DNA from: Leptospira stimsonii
GTDB lineage: Bacteria > Spirochaetota > Leptospiria > Leptospirales > Leptospiraceae
Length of the DNA stretch: 64,000 bases
Reading direction: 5' to 3'
Assembly: GCF_003545875.1 (NCBI RefSeq)
Contig: NZ_QHCS01000002.1
Location: 186,001 to 250,000, forward strand
Shown here: positions 16,413 to 25,683 of the stretch, piece after piece
Numbering within the stretch: position 1 is the stretch's first letter
Layout: each line of letters opens with the position of its first letter
Made by a program: the position numbers and the translations under genes
Notes under the pieces: generated by a model
Databases searched by the model: none
Told to the model about the DNA's origin: nothing
Seen by the model: only the letters and a program-made list of their open reading frames with translations

Positions 16413-16991
16413 TTAGTAAAGACTAAATCGGACCGGTATTAGAACCTTAACAGTGATCGCTTTGCCTTCTAAGATTGAAGGAGAATATCTTTTTTTGTAA
16501 AATGCTTCGATTGCGGATTCTTCCAAGCCGAATCCGAGCGATTTCCCAACGGAGCGAACCCGAAGTACTTCGCCCGTATCTGCGATTACGATTTCGAGAG
16601 TTGTAGTTCCGGAAATTCCGGCCGCTTTTGCTTCGCTCGTAAAAACGGGAATCACGTTCGGAGTTAAATCGACCGGGGCAGTCGCTCCGGATATTACCGC
16701 GTCTTGCGCTCCGGCGATTCTCGGATCTTCTTTCTTTTTGAGAGTATCCGTTAATTCGAAATCGCCATCTTCCGGCGCTCCTTCCGCAGGTTCTTGAATG
16801 GAAAGGTTATCGATAAAGGCAACCTCTTCGACAAGCTTATCTAGTCGATCGAATTCAATCGATGGAGTGTACCAAAACAAAAGAATCAATATCTGTAGAA
16901 CGAAGGAAAGTCCTATCCAAGATTCGTACGGATATCTCTCTACAAAACGTTTGAGTTTACTTTTAAGTTTATTTTGAGTCCCGGTATTCAA
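16413..16991 (-). CDS. tonB: TonB family energy transducer
   Basis: The 192-residue protein has a TonB layout: a short basic cytoplasmic N-terminus, one membrane anchor (ESWIGLSFVLQILILLFWY, residues about 20-40), an acidic linker and a C-terminal TonB fold (TPNVIPVFTSEAKAAGISGTTTLEIVI, then GEVLRVRSVGKS, ending KVLIPVRFSLY). The linker has acidic and Pro residues but is short. It couples the proton motive force harvested by ExbB/ExbD to the outer membrane receptor. It is last in the operon with ExbB and two ExbD proteins. Confidence 0.85.
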   Translation of the reverse strand: MNTGTQNKLKSKLKRFVERYPYESWIGLSFVLQILILLFWYTPSIEFDRLDKLVEEVAFIDNLSIQEPAEGAPEDGDFELTDTLKKKEDPRIAGAQDAVISGATAPVDLTPNVIPVFTSEAKAAGISGTTTLEIVIADTGEVLRVRSVGKSLGFGLEESAIEAFYKKRYSPSILEGKAITVKVLIPVRFSLY

Positions 16992-17003
16992 TGCCAGTTC
17001 CTT

Positions 17004-17423
17004 TTATTTCAACCCGCCGCCCTGTGTGGTTTTAGTCACCAGAGAGATTTTGAGTGCGCCGGCATCCTGAAGAGTTTCAAACACTTGATCGAGTTCCGCA
17101 TAAGGAAGATCTTTATCCGCGTGTATGAGAACTTTTAAGTCCGGAGTGGTAGTGAGCTTTGCTCTGATATTATTAATCGCTTCGTTGATCGGCATTTTGA
17201 TCGAATTGTAGAACACCGTTCTACCCGGATCGGCGCTGAGATAAATGTTTGCGATCTTTTTATTCAGCTGTTCTCCGCCGGGAACGTCCGGAAGAGCGAT
17301 CGGGATATCGGGATCCGTATCCAAAACCGAAGTTACCATAAAAAATACGAGTAATAGGAAAGCGATGTCAGCCATGGAACTGACTGGTATACTCGGTGGA
17401 TTCTTTTTCTTTTTTAAACTCAT
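17004..17423 (-). CDS. exbD: ExbD/TolR family protein 1
   Basis: The 139-residue protein has an N-terminal anchor with the essential Asp (SSMADIAFLLLVFFMVTSV) and a periplasmic ExbD domain (PDIPIALPDVPG, then LKVLIHADKDLPYAELDQVFETLQDAG). With ExbB it forms the proton-driven motor. A second ExbD of the same length lies 5 nt upstream; the periplasmic domains differ, so the two may form a mixed dimer. Confidence 0.88.
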   Translation of the reverse strand: MSLKKKKNPPSIPVSSMADIAFLLLVFFMVTSVLDTDPDIPIALPDVPGGEQLNKKIANIYLSADPGRTVFYNSIKMPINEAINNIRAKLTTTPDLKVLIHADKDLPYAELDQVFETLQDAGALKISLVTKTTQGGGLK

Positions 17424-17428
17424 TGGTC

Positions 17429-17848
17429 TTACTTTAACCTTTTTACCGAGATCAATTTGAATCCGCGCAATTGAACCGCTGAAAGTGCGTCCAACATATT
17501 TCCGTATTTTGTTTCGCCCGTCGTCTTAATCAATGCAACTTTATTTGAGATGTCCGGAATTTCCAAAAGATTCAACTGCTGACGAAAATCGTTTAGATTT
17601 CTATAATCTTTTGTTCCGATCGTTTTGTTTCTCATCTTTATAGTTTCACCCGTCACGAGAATTTCGTAGACGTTTTCTCTAAGGACGGTGGTCGGATTCG
17701 CGTTCTTCCGAGGGAGTTGAACGTTCAATCCCTCTTTTACAAAAAACACTGCCGTAACCATAAAGAACACCAAAAGAAGGAAGGCGATATCCGACATTGA
17801 AGAAGCGGAGATCTCTTCTAATACGCGTTTCTTTTTTATCTGGATCAT
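17429..17848 (-). CDS. exbD: ExbD/TolR family protein 2
   Basis: This 139-residue protein has the same anchor with an essential Asp (ASSMSDIAFLLLVFFMVTAVF) and a more divergent periplasmic domain (GLNVQLPRKNANPTTVLREN, then KVALIKTTGETKYGNMLDALSAVQLRGFKLISVKRLK). It follows exbB by 27 nt and precedes the other exbD by 5 nt. Paired exbD genes are common in ExbB-ExbD-ExbD-TonB operons of spirochaetes and Bacteroidetes. Confidence 0.88.
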   Translation of the reverse strand: MIQIKKKRVLEEISASSMSDIAFLLLVFFMVTAVFFVKEGLNVQLPRKNANPTTVLRENVYEILVTGETIKMRNKTIGTKDYRNLNDFRQQLNLLEIPDISNKVALIKTTGETKYGNMLDALSAVQLRGFKLISVKRLK

Positions 17849-17875
17849 ACCGATACCTTTATTAGAAAAAGCGAA

Positions 17876-18715
17876 TTAAGCTTTTTTGGAATTTCTTTTT
17901 AAGAATTCTTTATAGATTCTGTTCGCCGCTTCCTCGATTTCCGAAGTGAATCCGTCGATCCTGGAAGTAAGATACTGGTGGAAAGTCATCGCAGGGATCG
18001 CGACGATCAAACCCGCCGCCGTGGTGATCAAGGCTTCTTTGATACCGCCAGCGACCACTTTTGCGTTTACCTGATCGGCGTTCGCAATTGCGTCGAATGC
18101 GTTGATCATCCCGGATACGGTTCCTAAGAATCCGATCAGTGGTGCGATGGTTGAAACTGCGGCTAAGATAACAAGTCCTCTTTCCAAAACCGTGATCACC
18201 TCTGCTGCTTCTCTTTCTACACCTTTGGAGAAGATCTCAGCGTCTCCGGAAGATACGTCGATCCCTCCGGCCAAAACCTGGGTGATCTTATATTCTTTTC
18301 TTTCATCTAAAAAAGCTTGTACTGCGTCGAGACCTTTAGAATCCATAGCTTCGCCTAAGTCGATGTTGTAACCTTTAGGAAGAAGTTTAGCCGTGGATAA
18401 AAAGAAGATTCTTTCGAAAATGATTCCGAGTGCGACGATAGAGGAAAGAGCGAGCGGATACATTGTCCAACCGCCAAGAAGGAAAAGGTCAACAAAACCC
18501 CAGCTTTTTTCCGATTTCGGTGCTGGTGCGGAAGCGGCAGGGCTTTCGGTCTTTGCTTCCTCCGTAGTAGGCGCGGTTTGTGAGGTTTCGGTTTTAGTTG
18601 GCTCGGATGTTTTATCTTGCGCAAATATTACAGTTGTGGAAAGGGAAATGAGTCCCGAAAGGATGAGTGCGGTTGTCACCCATTTGAATTCTTTTTTTAA
18701 AGAAGAAAATTTCAT
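17876..18715 (-). CDS. exbB: ExbB / MotA-TolQ-ExbB proton channel family protein
   Basis: The 279-residue protein has a cleavable-looking signal peptide (ALILSGLISLSTTVIFA), a Thr/Glu/Ala/Pro-rich linker (residues about 33-68) and an ExbB domain with three membrane spans (GGWTMYPLALSSIVALGIIFERIFFL; ERGLVILAAVSTIAPLIGFLGTVSGMINAF; ALITTAAGLIVAIPAMTFHQYL). The GTVSGMINAFDAI and TAAGLIVAIPA segments are typical of the channel. The periplasmic linker makes it longer than E. coli ExbB. GGAG lies 6 nt before the ATG. It is the first gene of the operon. Confidence 0.88.
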   Translation of the reverse strand: MKFSSLKKEFKWVTTALILSGLISLSTTVIFAQDKTSEPTKTETSQTAPTTEEAKTESPAASAPAPKSEKSWGFVDLFLLGGWTMYPLALSSIVALGIIFERIFFLSTAKLLPKGYNIDLGEAMDSKGLDAVQAFLDERKEYKITQVLAGGIDVSSGDAEIFSKGVEREAAEVITVLERGLVILAAVSTIAPLIGFLGTVSGMINAFDAIANADQVNAKVVAGGIKEALITTAAGLIVAIPAMTFHQYLTSRIDGFTSEIEEAANRIYKEFLKRNSKKA

Positions 18716-19310
18716 CGATATCTCCGATCAAAATGTGACTGTAATATAGGTGAGAATTGTTACCGTAGAATTACAAAAAGATTACGGATCTGAAACTTAG
18801 GCAGGGAAGATTTCACCACGGAAGTGGGCGGCTTTGAAGAATTGGAGACGGTGTTTGTAGGTTTTTTGAGAAGAAGGAAGGTTTTATTTTTCGTTTCAAC
18901 TCACACCGTTTCCGATTTTTAGATCTTTCCGTTCGGATTCGAATTTAAAAGAGTTTCCGAGTTCTTTTGAGGATTTTTTCAATAGAAAGGCGAAATTCAG
19001 ATTCTAAGGCTATTCATCTCCACGGACTTTTTTAAGGGAAGAATTTTGAGGAGAGTCTTATCACGTTCTATCCCACAAAAAGAAGTTCTCCTTAAAATGA
19101 AAAAGAAATGGGTACCGATTCTCGGCAATGGAAACGAACAATCAAAGAAGGCCGATTTATCTTTCCAGATTCTTGAATGTACAAGTTTTTAGGTTTTCGA
19201 AAACTCCATTTGCATTTTTTTTTTTTTTTTTTTTTTGAACAAATGAATATTCAGAAAAAATAAAGTTCTTATTGGAGTAATCCTTTAAGGCAGAATATAG
19301 AAGGGGTCGA
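18716..19310. other. 595-bp spacer upstream of exbB with a T22 tract
   Basis: No gene is supported here. The stretch must hold the exbB promoter and the 3' region of the lipoprotein gene that ends at 19311. A run of 22 T residues on the + strand occupies 19215-19236. The rest is AT-rich with no clear repeat. Confidence 0.5.
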
Positions 19311-19820
19311 TCACTCTCTTTTGAGATGATAGAGTTTAAATTTTCCTTTATATTCTAAGAATGTACTGAACGATCTCGTTGTAATTATCGTATGGTCCTT
19401 CGGATTTTCTAAGGTCGTTAGGCATCCCAGGTGTAAAGTGAACGGGCCATATTGCTCCGGTTTTCTTCTACAGATCACGGATTTAAACACGTAATCCGAT
19501 CCGTTTAGATAATGAAATTGTTCCTTGATTACGATATTTGTTTCCGTGTTCATATGATCGTAAGCCAATTCGGGCGTCATTCCCGGGTCGCTCGTAAATC
19601 TCTCCCCAACGTGTCTCCAAAACATCGTGTTATGTTCTTCGGGACTTAGTATCAAATCTTCGATTCCTTTAAGGTCTTTTTTCTTAAGTGCATCGATCGC
19701 TTTGATTACGACTTCTTCCTTTGTGGGATAAAGATTTGTAATCGGATAATTCGTGAAATAGTTACACTCAGAGAGGAATAGGGCAAGGAGAAGGACTCGG
19801 ATTGTTGCGTAAGCTTTCAT
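19311..19820 (-). CDS. Small lipoprotein of unknown function
   Basis: I do not recognise this 169-residue protein. It has a signal peptide with a probable lipobox (ALFLSEC, Cys at residue 19) and a mature domain with conserved-looking helices (PTKEEVVIKAIDALKKKDLKGIEDLIL) and a beta C-terminus. The size and helix-first pattern recall small lipoproteins that carry a DUF4878- or NTF2-like fold, but I cannot confirm it. The frame is open to an ATG at 19871, but that lies inside the terminator of the upstream gene, so the ATG at 19820 is chosen. It lies between the TonB receptor genes and the exb operon. Confidence 0.6.
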   Translation of the reverse strand: MKAYATIRVLLLALFLSECNYFTNYPITNLYPTKEEVVIKAIDALKKKDLKGIEDLILSPEEHNTMFWRHVGERFTSDPGMTPELAYDHMNTETNIVIKEQFHYLNGSDYVFKSVICRRKPEQYGPFTLHLGCLTTLENPKDHTIITTRSFSTFLEYKGKFKLYHLKRE

Positions 19821-19857
19821 AATTCGATTGTTCGTTTCTATTTTACCTTGTAAATAA

Positions 19858-19889
19858 AAAACCCACTTCATTTCTGAAGTGGGTTTTTC
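19858..19889 (-). terminator. Terminator after the beta-helix lipoprotein gene
   Basis: AACCCACTTCA and TGAAGTGGGTT form a perfect 11-bp stem with a 4-nt loop. On the - strand it is followed by a T run (TTTTTTATTT), and on the + strand by TTTTTCTC, so it may work in both directions. It ends the transcript of the 749-residue lipoprotein gene. Confidence 0.85.
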
Positions 19890-19915
19890 TCGTTTGATTG
19901 AATCGAATTCTAATC

Positions 19916-22165
19916 TTAGTTACTTGGATACGAGGTCCAACCAGCGGTCCAATCTGCGCCGGAGAAATCGATTGCACCATAGTAGGCCGCACTCGTAAAT
20001 CCGGTTCCAAAGTTTGTTACCGCAGTCGTGTTTTGCGCACTCACGTTAGCCGCGCTTGGAGCGTAGTTTGGTGATGTGTAGTTTGTCAAAGCTGTTGAGA
20101 TCGTTACACCCGAGTTCGTAATGCCGGGAGCAGTTGCACACGCGCCACCCACAGCAGTTCCATCGTTAGTGTAAATATTCGTAGCACGGATATCCGCCAC
20201 TTGACCGGCAGTGTTATCACACTTGACCGCAAATTTCGCGCCGCCAGTGTAAAATCCGACTGCTAAGAAGTTCGTATAATCACCAACCGGAATGTTTGCC
20301 GCGGCTCTACGAACAAAGATCGCATCTCCGTGGTTTACGTCTCCGGAGTTTCCGGATGCAACACAAGTGATGTTTGCAAAGTAAGGATCCGCGCAATCAC
20401 CAGCGGTTCTCGCAGAACCTGTGCAAGAGAGTGCAGAGTTTCCGTCACCTTCGATACAACGAGAAACGTCATCGTTTGCGGCGATGGAATTTTTGTAGAG
20501 GTGAGTAATTCCAAACTGATACTTTCCGATAAAACCGTCTGCGAAGTCGAACTGATCATCTCTGTTTCCAGTAGATACCATATACGTCGCAGTGAAGGCT
20601 CCACCCCATTGTTCGAAACCGTCGTCATAACCCATGTGACACTGAACGTGATCTAAGGTTGTCTCTTGTCCAACGCCCATCAAGGAAACACAGTTTCTTT
20701 CGTTTCCAGGAGAGAAAGGAGCACCCGCAAATTGAACTACTACGTAGCTGAGTTTGCTTGCGCCCGCTGGGTCGGAATAACTTCCTCCACCGAAAGAACC
20801 GGTATCTCCTTCACCCACCGCAACAGAGCCGCGTCCGCCAAATGTCTGGATCGCGTTTCCTTGAAGGATGATTCCTTGCCAATCCGCCGGAGCTCTTGAG
20901 CCTGCGTTTTGAGAGGAAGTAAAGATGATCGGATCAGCCGAGGTTCCGTTTGCGATCAGTTTTGCACCCGGTTTTACTAAAAGCGCGCCTGCCGGAGAAA
21001 CCGCACCATAAATGGTCGTTCCTGCTTCGATCGTCAGAGTGACTCCACTCGGAACGATTACGGTTCCACTCAAAAGATAAGGGCTTGCCGCTTTGGTAAG
21101 AGTTGTATTTGCGCCTAACGTTCCACTGATTGTGTTGTAACTTCTTGGATACACAACGTTTAGTGAAACCGTTGAGAAAGAAACATCGTAAGAACCAGCA
21201 TACTTAGTCGGTTCGCCAGAAGGATAAATGGAGGTCCAGTTGTTCGCTTCTTGCGCGGTGATATCTTTCCCAGTGGAAAGTTCCAACGTGCCGTTTGATA
21301 ATTTACCGGATACAGGATTTAAAAGAGTGGCGACACCATTCTTACTAACTTTGAGTCGACGAGGTTTTAAAGTCGTTCCATTGCTATCTGTCACAAGAAT
21401 CTTATACGTGTTACCTAAGCTGGAAACGTTGAACTTTACGTTCGCAAAGTTTCCGGCCGCATCGGTAGTAAAAGATGCAATTACGGTACCCGCAGGTTGT
21501 ACGTCGGTGTTGATTCCTGCCGCGATCGCGGAAGATTCCAAGTTTGCGACGTCGCAGTAAATTCTAACTTGGTCTTTACCGTATTGAAGAGGCTCCGATC
21601 CGGCCGCGTTTACGTTGTTTGTTCCAGCGGCGGCATAGGAAGAGTTGATCTGAGATACGAGTGAACTTCCACATTTAGAAGCCACGAATTGTGCACCTGC
21701 GGAAGCGCCTGCAACCGCGTCCGCCAAACTCGTGATATACGTTGTCGGGCAGTTTGCATTCGAATTCGCAAGAGTAGTTGTATTGAATCCGATACAAGCA
21801 CTTCCGTCAGCGGCAGTTGCGGCCGCTCCGACGGAGTTGTTGAAAAGAAAGCCGCCAGGAAGAACGTTGTTCGCCGAACTTCCGCCGTTCGATTTTCCAG
21901 CCGCATTGTTGTTGATCCAGTTCGGAGGGAGTACTACTGCAGAGCTTTCTCCTCTTCCTAAAATTTGTACAGTCGCATTTCCTAGCGGTGAGTTATTCTT
22001 ATCTACTAAGGTTCCTGAAATATAAACTCCAGGCTGTTGCTGTCCAAGTATTAGAGCTAAGAGGGCTAAGTTGTTGTCCGTTTTCTTCTTGTGGCAATTC
22101 ACTGCGAAGAGCGCGAAGGCCGCTAATCCGAGAGAAATTCCCACTCGTTTTATGGATGGATTCAT
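19916..22165 (-). CDS. Large lipoprotein with probable right-handed beta-helix, partner of the TonB-dependent receptor
   Basis: The 749-residue protein has a signal peptide with a lipobox-like end (ALFAVNC, Cys at about residue 24), a short low-complexity linker, a carboxypeptidase-regulatory-like domain (VYISGTLVDKNNSPLGNATVQILG) and a long C-terminal part with beta-helix character: LSGTVIVPSGVTLTIEAGTTIYG, LLVKPGAKLIANGTSADPIIFTS and several later turns. Cys pairs (CIEGDGNSALSC, CADPYFANITC) suggest disulfides. Proteins of this type often lie next to TonB-dependent receptors, and here it lies 154 nt after one. It may bind the substrate on the cell surface, but that is inferred from context. 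Confidence 0.65.
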   Translation of the reverse strand: MNPSIKRVGISLGLAAFALFAVNCHKKKTDNNLALLALILGQQQPGVYISGTLVDKNNSPLGNATVQILGRGESSAVVLPPNWINNNAAGKSNGGSSANNVLPGGFLFNNSVGAAATAADGSACIGFNTTTLANSNANCPTTYITSLADAVAGASAGAQFVASKCGSSLVSQINSSYAAAGTNNVNAAGSEPLQYGKDQVRIYCDVANLESSAIAAGINTDVQPAGTVIASFTTDAAGNFANVKFNVSSLGNTYKILVTDSNGTTLKPRRLKVSKNGVATLLNPVSGKLSNGTLELSTGKDITAQEANNWTSIYPSGEPTKYAGSYDVSFSTVSLNVVYPRSYNTISGTLGANTTLTKAASPYLLSGTVIVPSGVTLTIEAGTTIYGAVSPAGALLVKPGAKLIANGTSADPIIFTSSQNAGSRAPADWQGIILQGNAIQTFGGRGSVAVGEGDTGSFGGGSYSDPAGASKLSYVVVQFAGAPFSPGNERNCVSLMGVGQETTLDHVQCHMGYDDGFEQWGGAFTATYMVSTGNRDDQFDFADGFIGKYQFGITHLYKNSIAANDDVSRCIEGDGNSALSCTGSARTAGDCADPYFANITCVASGNSGDVNHGDAIFVRRAAANIPVGDYTNFLAVGFYTGGAKFAVKCDNTAGQVADIRATNIYTNDGTAVGGACATAPGITNSGVTISTALTNYTSPNYAPSAANVSAQNTTAVTNFGTGFTSAAYYGAIDFSGADWTAGWTSYPSN

Positions 22166-22270
22166 GTTCGATGAAATCTCCTAATTTGATGACTCCATTG
22201 AACAGAATTATTGTTTCAATTGTGTTTCGTTTTGGTTAGGATTTCATGAGAATCGTGCGTAGCAAAAAGA

Positions 22271-22306
22271 AAAACCCCCGAATACTCAAGTATTTACGGG
22301 GGTTTT
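22271..22306 (-). terminator. Terminator after the TonB-dependent receptor gene
   Basis: AAAACCCCCGAATACT pairs with AGTATT-TA-CGGGGGTTTT, with a 2-nt bulge and a CA loop. T runs follow on both strands. It lies 13 nt after the receptor stop and separates it from the downstream lipoprotein gene, so the second gene needs readthrough or its own promoter. Confidence 0.8.
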
Positions 22307-22319
22307 GATGAAAGGAGAC

Positions 22320-25300
22320 TTAATTTAAGTTGTAAGTAACCGAGAAAGTGATCGTAGGACCAAGACGATAGGAGTTGATTGTCTCGCCTTTGTAACTATG
22401 ACCGAAAACGGGGACAAACGTATTTCCTATATTGAAACCGGAGTTGTAGTGAACCGTTGAATCCAAAATAGGGTTCTCTTGCACGATCTTGATTCTGCTA
22501 TCGGTTACGTTTCGCGCCGCGAGTTTGATATCCCATTTTTCAAGAAACTTCAGATTGTAGACGAAGTCCAACATTCCCACCGGTCTTTCATACGTATCCG
22601 GAATTCCAATACCACCCACCGCGTTGATCCTTGGACCGAATTCGTTGTATAACATCGTGATCGTATGGTCGCCGTTATCGTCGAATCTGTATCGAAGGTT
22701 CACGTTATATACGTATGGTGACTGACCTTGCAGAGGTCTGGAAAGATTCGTCGGTCTTTGTGTCGTGCCGCTGAGTTGATAGTAGATCCAATCTTGAAAT
22801 TGAACTTCGGACTTGATAAAGAATGTGTTTAAGCCGAAAGCCCAACGTTCCAGTTTAGGAGTAAACATGCTGAGCGATTTTCTAACTTCCAATTCGATAC
22901 CGTGGACGTAAGCGGATTTCGCGTTCGTATATGTGTATCTGAATTGAGAATCCACTTCCATAACCTTTTCGATCGGAGACGACATTTGTTTTCCGAAAAC
23001 GCCGATCGCAATGATTTCGTCCGGGTTCGGAAATTTTTCATAACGGAAGTCATAGTTATGAATGTAAGTCTTTGTTAAGAACTGATTTCCTTTTTCGATA
23101 CCACCGCCCAAAACGTTGAAGAATTGAAACGGCGCCATTTCTCTAAAGTCGGGTCTTGAAATCGTTTCAGTATAGGAAACTCTCAAGTTCGTTTTGTCGT
23201 CCAGTGCGTAGACAAAGTTGGAAGATGGAAGAAGATTCTTGCTTGCGTTGATTGCGGCTGGTGAACGGAAGTTCGGGTCAACGATCGATAATTCGTAAGA
23301 GTTGAGATACGACTTGAAGTTGAAACTATCAAAGAAAGACGCGTTCGGATCAAAAGGGTTTTTTGTCGCAACGGCTTGGTAGTTGTCCTCATATCGCGCT
23401 CCACCGATGAATCTCAATTTCGGAGTTAAAGGCATATCGACTTGCAAGTATCTTGCGAATAACTTTTGTTTGGCGTTGTACTGGTCCGTCGGTTGGGTCG
23501 CTTCATCGACGTAGTAACCCTTTGGTCCTCTGTTGAGAGGGTTATAGACCACTTCGGGTGGAATCGGGTAGTTCGGATCGGGAACCGCACCGCCGAGGAA
23601 ATTCGTCGCCGCACCGGAACTAGGTCCTCTGAAGAAGTATCTTTGTGCTTCGAAGCCTCTTTCTCTTTGAACCGCTGAATAACCGATCTTTAACTTGGAT
23701 TGTAATCCGTCCCACTGATTGAATGGAATTTCATAATCGAGACCTGCGTGTCTGCTTAAGTCTTTCGTTTTGGAGAAGAATTGGCTACTACCTAAGGTTC
23801 CACCTTGAAGAATCGCAGGAGCTTGTCCTTCGAGACCGGATTGAACCGCGTAAATCGTATCTCTCATGTCCGGTTGGTTTCTGTTCGCTTCGGATTGTGC
23901 GCCTCTCCATTCTAACTTGGTTTTAACTCCGCCAAGGTTGATGATATGATCCCCCGAAAGTTGACTACTATAGAGATTTCGCATGATGTAGTTTAGTTTT
24001 TCGGATCCGATCGTTTGCCCGGAAGCGAAGTTTTGACCGGAATACACCATAACTTCTTTATCGTTGTTTACGCTGAAAAAGTTTTTAAAATGCAGTCTAT
24101 GTCCGTTCGCAACTTGGAACGTCGTGTTTAATATGGTTCCCCAGTTTACGGATTCGTTATATATCTGTTGATTGTATCTGTATGCAGGGTTGAGTTTCGT
24201 ATTTTTATCGCCGACGGGGATTCCGGAAATCACGGCGCCCGCTCTATTAAGAACGTCGGTTTCTCTTCTATATTGGTAGTCGTTGCTATAAGTGATCGCG
24301 AAGATCAAACCAAGTTTTCTATCGCCGCCCAAATCGAACTTGTTACCGATCGAAAAATTAAAACCTTTGTTCAAGGGGGCGTTCATTTGAGTCGGAGTCC
24401 ATTGATTACTGAACTGAAGCGAACCGATCGTAACCATTGCTGGATTATAGCCGTATTGACCGGAACCTACTTGTTTGAAGGGAGCGTCGGGAAGAGCAGA
24501 AACGATATCAGGTTTTGATCTATTTCCTTCCGAGAGTCCGAGCCAATCCTGACCTCCGCCGCTATAGGTCTTGAAGTTCTGAAAAGTCGTATTGCTATTG
24601 TATCCGGTTTGGAGTCCGACTTTCACAAAGAACTGATCAGGATAATCTTTTGTTTCGATTTTAACCGTTCCACCGGCGAATTCCGCCTGATCTTCCGGGA
24701 TGAAAGTTTTCGAAACTACGATGTTCTTGATCAAAGAAGCTGGAAATAAGTCGAGAGGAACGATTCTCTTATTCGGTTCGGTGGAAGGAAGCGGGGAGTT
24801 ATTCAAAAGAGTATTGGAATATCTTTCTCCAAGACCTCGAACGAAAACAAATCTCCCGCCGACCAATGTGATTCCAGTTACGCGGCGAATCACGTCACCC
24901 GCGCTTGAATCGGGGGTTTTTTGAATCGCTTGCGCGGAGATACCGTCGGAAACTGCCGCGGCCTTTTTTTGAAACTTTAGGAGAGACGCTTCGGTATCGT
25001 TTAACGCACGATCTTCGACGACTACCTCTTCCAATCTTTTTACACCCATTGCGACGTTCACTCGCGCAATTTTACCGCCGGAAACGGAAACCGATTTTTT
25101 TTGGGTCTCCATACCTTGCATAATAAATTCAACCGTGTAATTTCCGTCGGGAACGCCGAGGATTTCGTAATTTCCGTCAACGTCGGTTCTTCCGAATTTA
25201 TTGATACTTCGGATTACGGCAGTGACACCGAACATAGGTTCTGCAGTTTGTGCGTCCAGGGCTTGCCCCTGCACCTTACCCGCGCCTTGGGCGAGGATAG

Positions 25301-25361
25301 GAATATTCAATAAACATAAGGAAAGAATAATTCCTAATAACGATTTCTTAGAGATCTTCAT
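22320..25361 (-). CDS. TonB-dependent receptor with N-terminal carboxypeptidase-regulatory-like domain
   Basis: This 1013-residue protein has a signal peptide (residues 1-25), a CarboxypepD_reg-like domain (about 28-105, GKVQGQALDAQTAEPMFG...), a TonB-box-like motif (EEVVVED, 111-117), a plug domain (SAGDVIRRVTGITLVGGRFVFVRGLGERYSNTLLNN, then FAGGTVKIETKDYP) and a 22-strand beta-barrel ending in Asn after YRLGPTITFSVTYNLN. It should import a scarce ligand across the outer membrane with energy from TonB. The extra N-terminal domain is common in receptors for glycans or peptides, but the ligand cannot be read from sequence. The exb-tonB operon lies 3.6 kb downstream in the same direction. Confidence 0.9.
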   Translation of the reverse strand: MKISKKSLLGIILSLCLLNIPILAQGAGKVQGQALDAQTAEPMFGVTAVIRSINKFGRTDVDGNYEILGVPDGNYTVEFIMQGMETQKKSVSVSGGKIARVNVAMGVKRLEEVVVEDRALNDTEASLLKFQKKAAAVSDGISAQAIQKTPDSSAGDVIRRVTGITLVGGRFVFVRGLGERYSNTLLNNSPLPSTEPNKRIVPLDLFPASLIKNIVVSKTFIPEDQAEFAGGTVKIETKDYPDQFFVKVGLQTGYNSNTTFQNFKTYSGGGQDWLGLSEGNRSKPDIVSALPDAPFKQVGSGQYGYNPAMVTIGSLQFSNQWTPTQMNAPLNKGFNFSIGNKFDLGGDRKLGLIFAITYSNDYQYRRETDVLNRAGAVISGIPVGDKNTKLNPAYRYNQQIYNESVNWGTILNTTFQVANGHRLHFKNFFSVNNDKEVMVYSGQNFASGQTIGSEKLNYIMRNLYSSQLSGDHIINLGGVKTKLEWRGAQSEANRNQPDMRDTIYAVQSGLEGQAPAILQGGTLGSSQFFSKTKDLSRHAGLDYEIPFNQWDGLQSKLKIGYSAVQRERGFEAQRYFFRGPSSGAATNFLGGAVPDPNYPIPPEVVYNPLNRGPKGYYVDEATQPTDQYNAKQKLFARYLQVDMPLTPKLRFIGGARYEDNYQAVATKNPFDPNASFFDSFNFKSYLNSYELSIVDPNFRSPAAINASKNLLPSSNFVYALDDKTNLRVSYTETISRPDFREMAPFQFFNVLGGGIEKGNQFLTKTYIHNYDFRYEKFPNPDEIIAIGVFGKQMSSPIEKVMEVDSQFRYTYTNAKSAYVHGIELEVRKSLSMFTPKLERWAFGLNTFFIKSEVQFQDWIYYQLSGTTQRPTNLSRPLQGQSPYVYNVNLRYRFDDNGDHTITMLYNEFGPRINAVGGIGIPDTYERPVGMLDFVYNLKFLEKWDIKLAARNVTDSRIKIVQENPILDSTVHYNSGFNIGNTFVPVFGHSYKGETINSYRLGPTITFSVTYNLN

Positions 25362-25683
25362 AAATATTTCTTTTTTGTCCCGGATAAACTTTCTTTTAAG
25401 ATAGTAAGTTCACTGATTTCTGTTACGAACGGATTACATCCAGGTTAAGAATGGAATAAGATATGAGCTCGGGGCTTCGATTCGGGATAGGATTAGACAA
25501 AACGGGAACAAAATGGAATCAAACGTATGACAAAGAAGGATGAAATAATCGAAAAAAAGTGGGTTCGAAACTCGTGTCGCTTAACAAAAAGAGAGGAAGG
25601 AAGGGTGGAATCCCGGATCTCTCAAGATTCGAACGAAAAAATCGTCGAGTGCTTTAGAAATCCGGAAAACGAGAAAGGAAAAA
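25362..25683. other. 322-bp spacer upstream of the TonB-dependent receptor
   Basis: No gene is supported. It must contain the receptor promoter. A 70-codon + frame at 25527-25739 is basic and polar, overlaps the EAL gene end and has no good start, so it is taken as chance. Confidence 0.5.
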
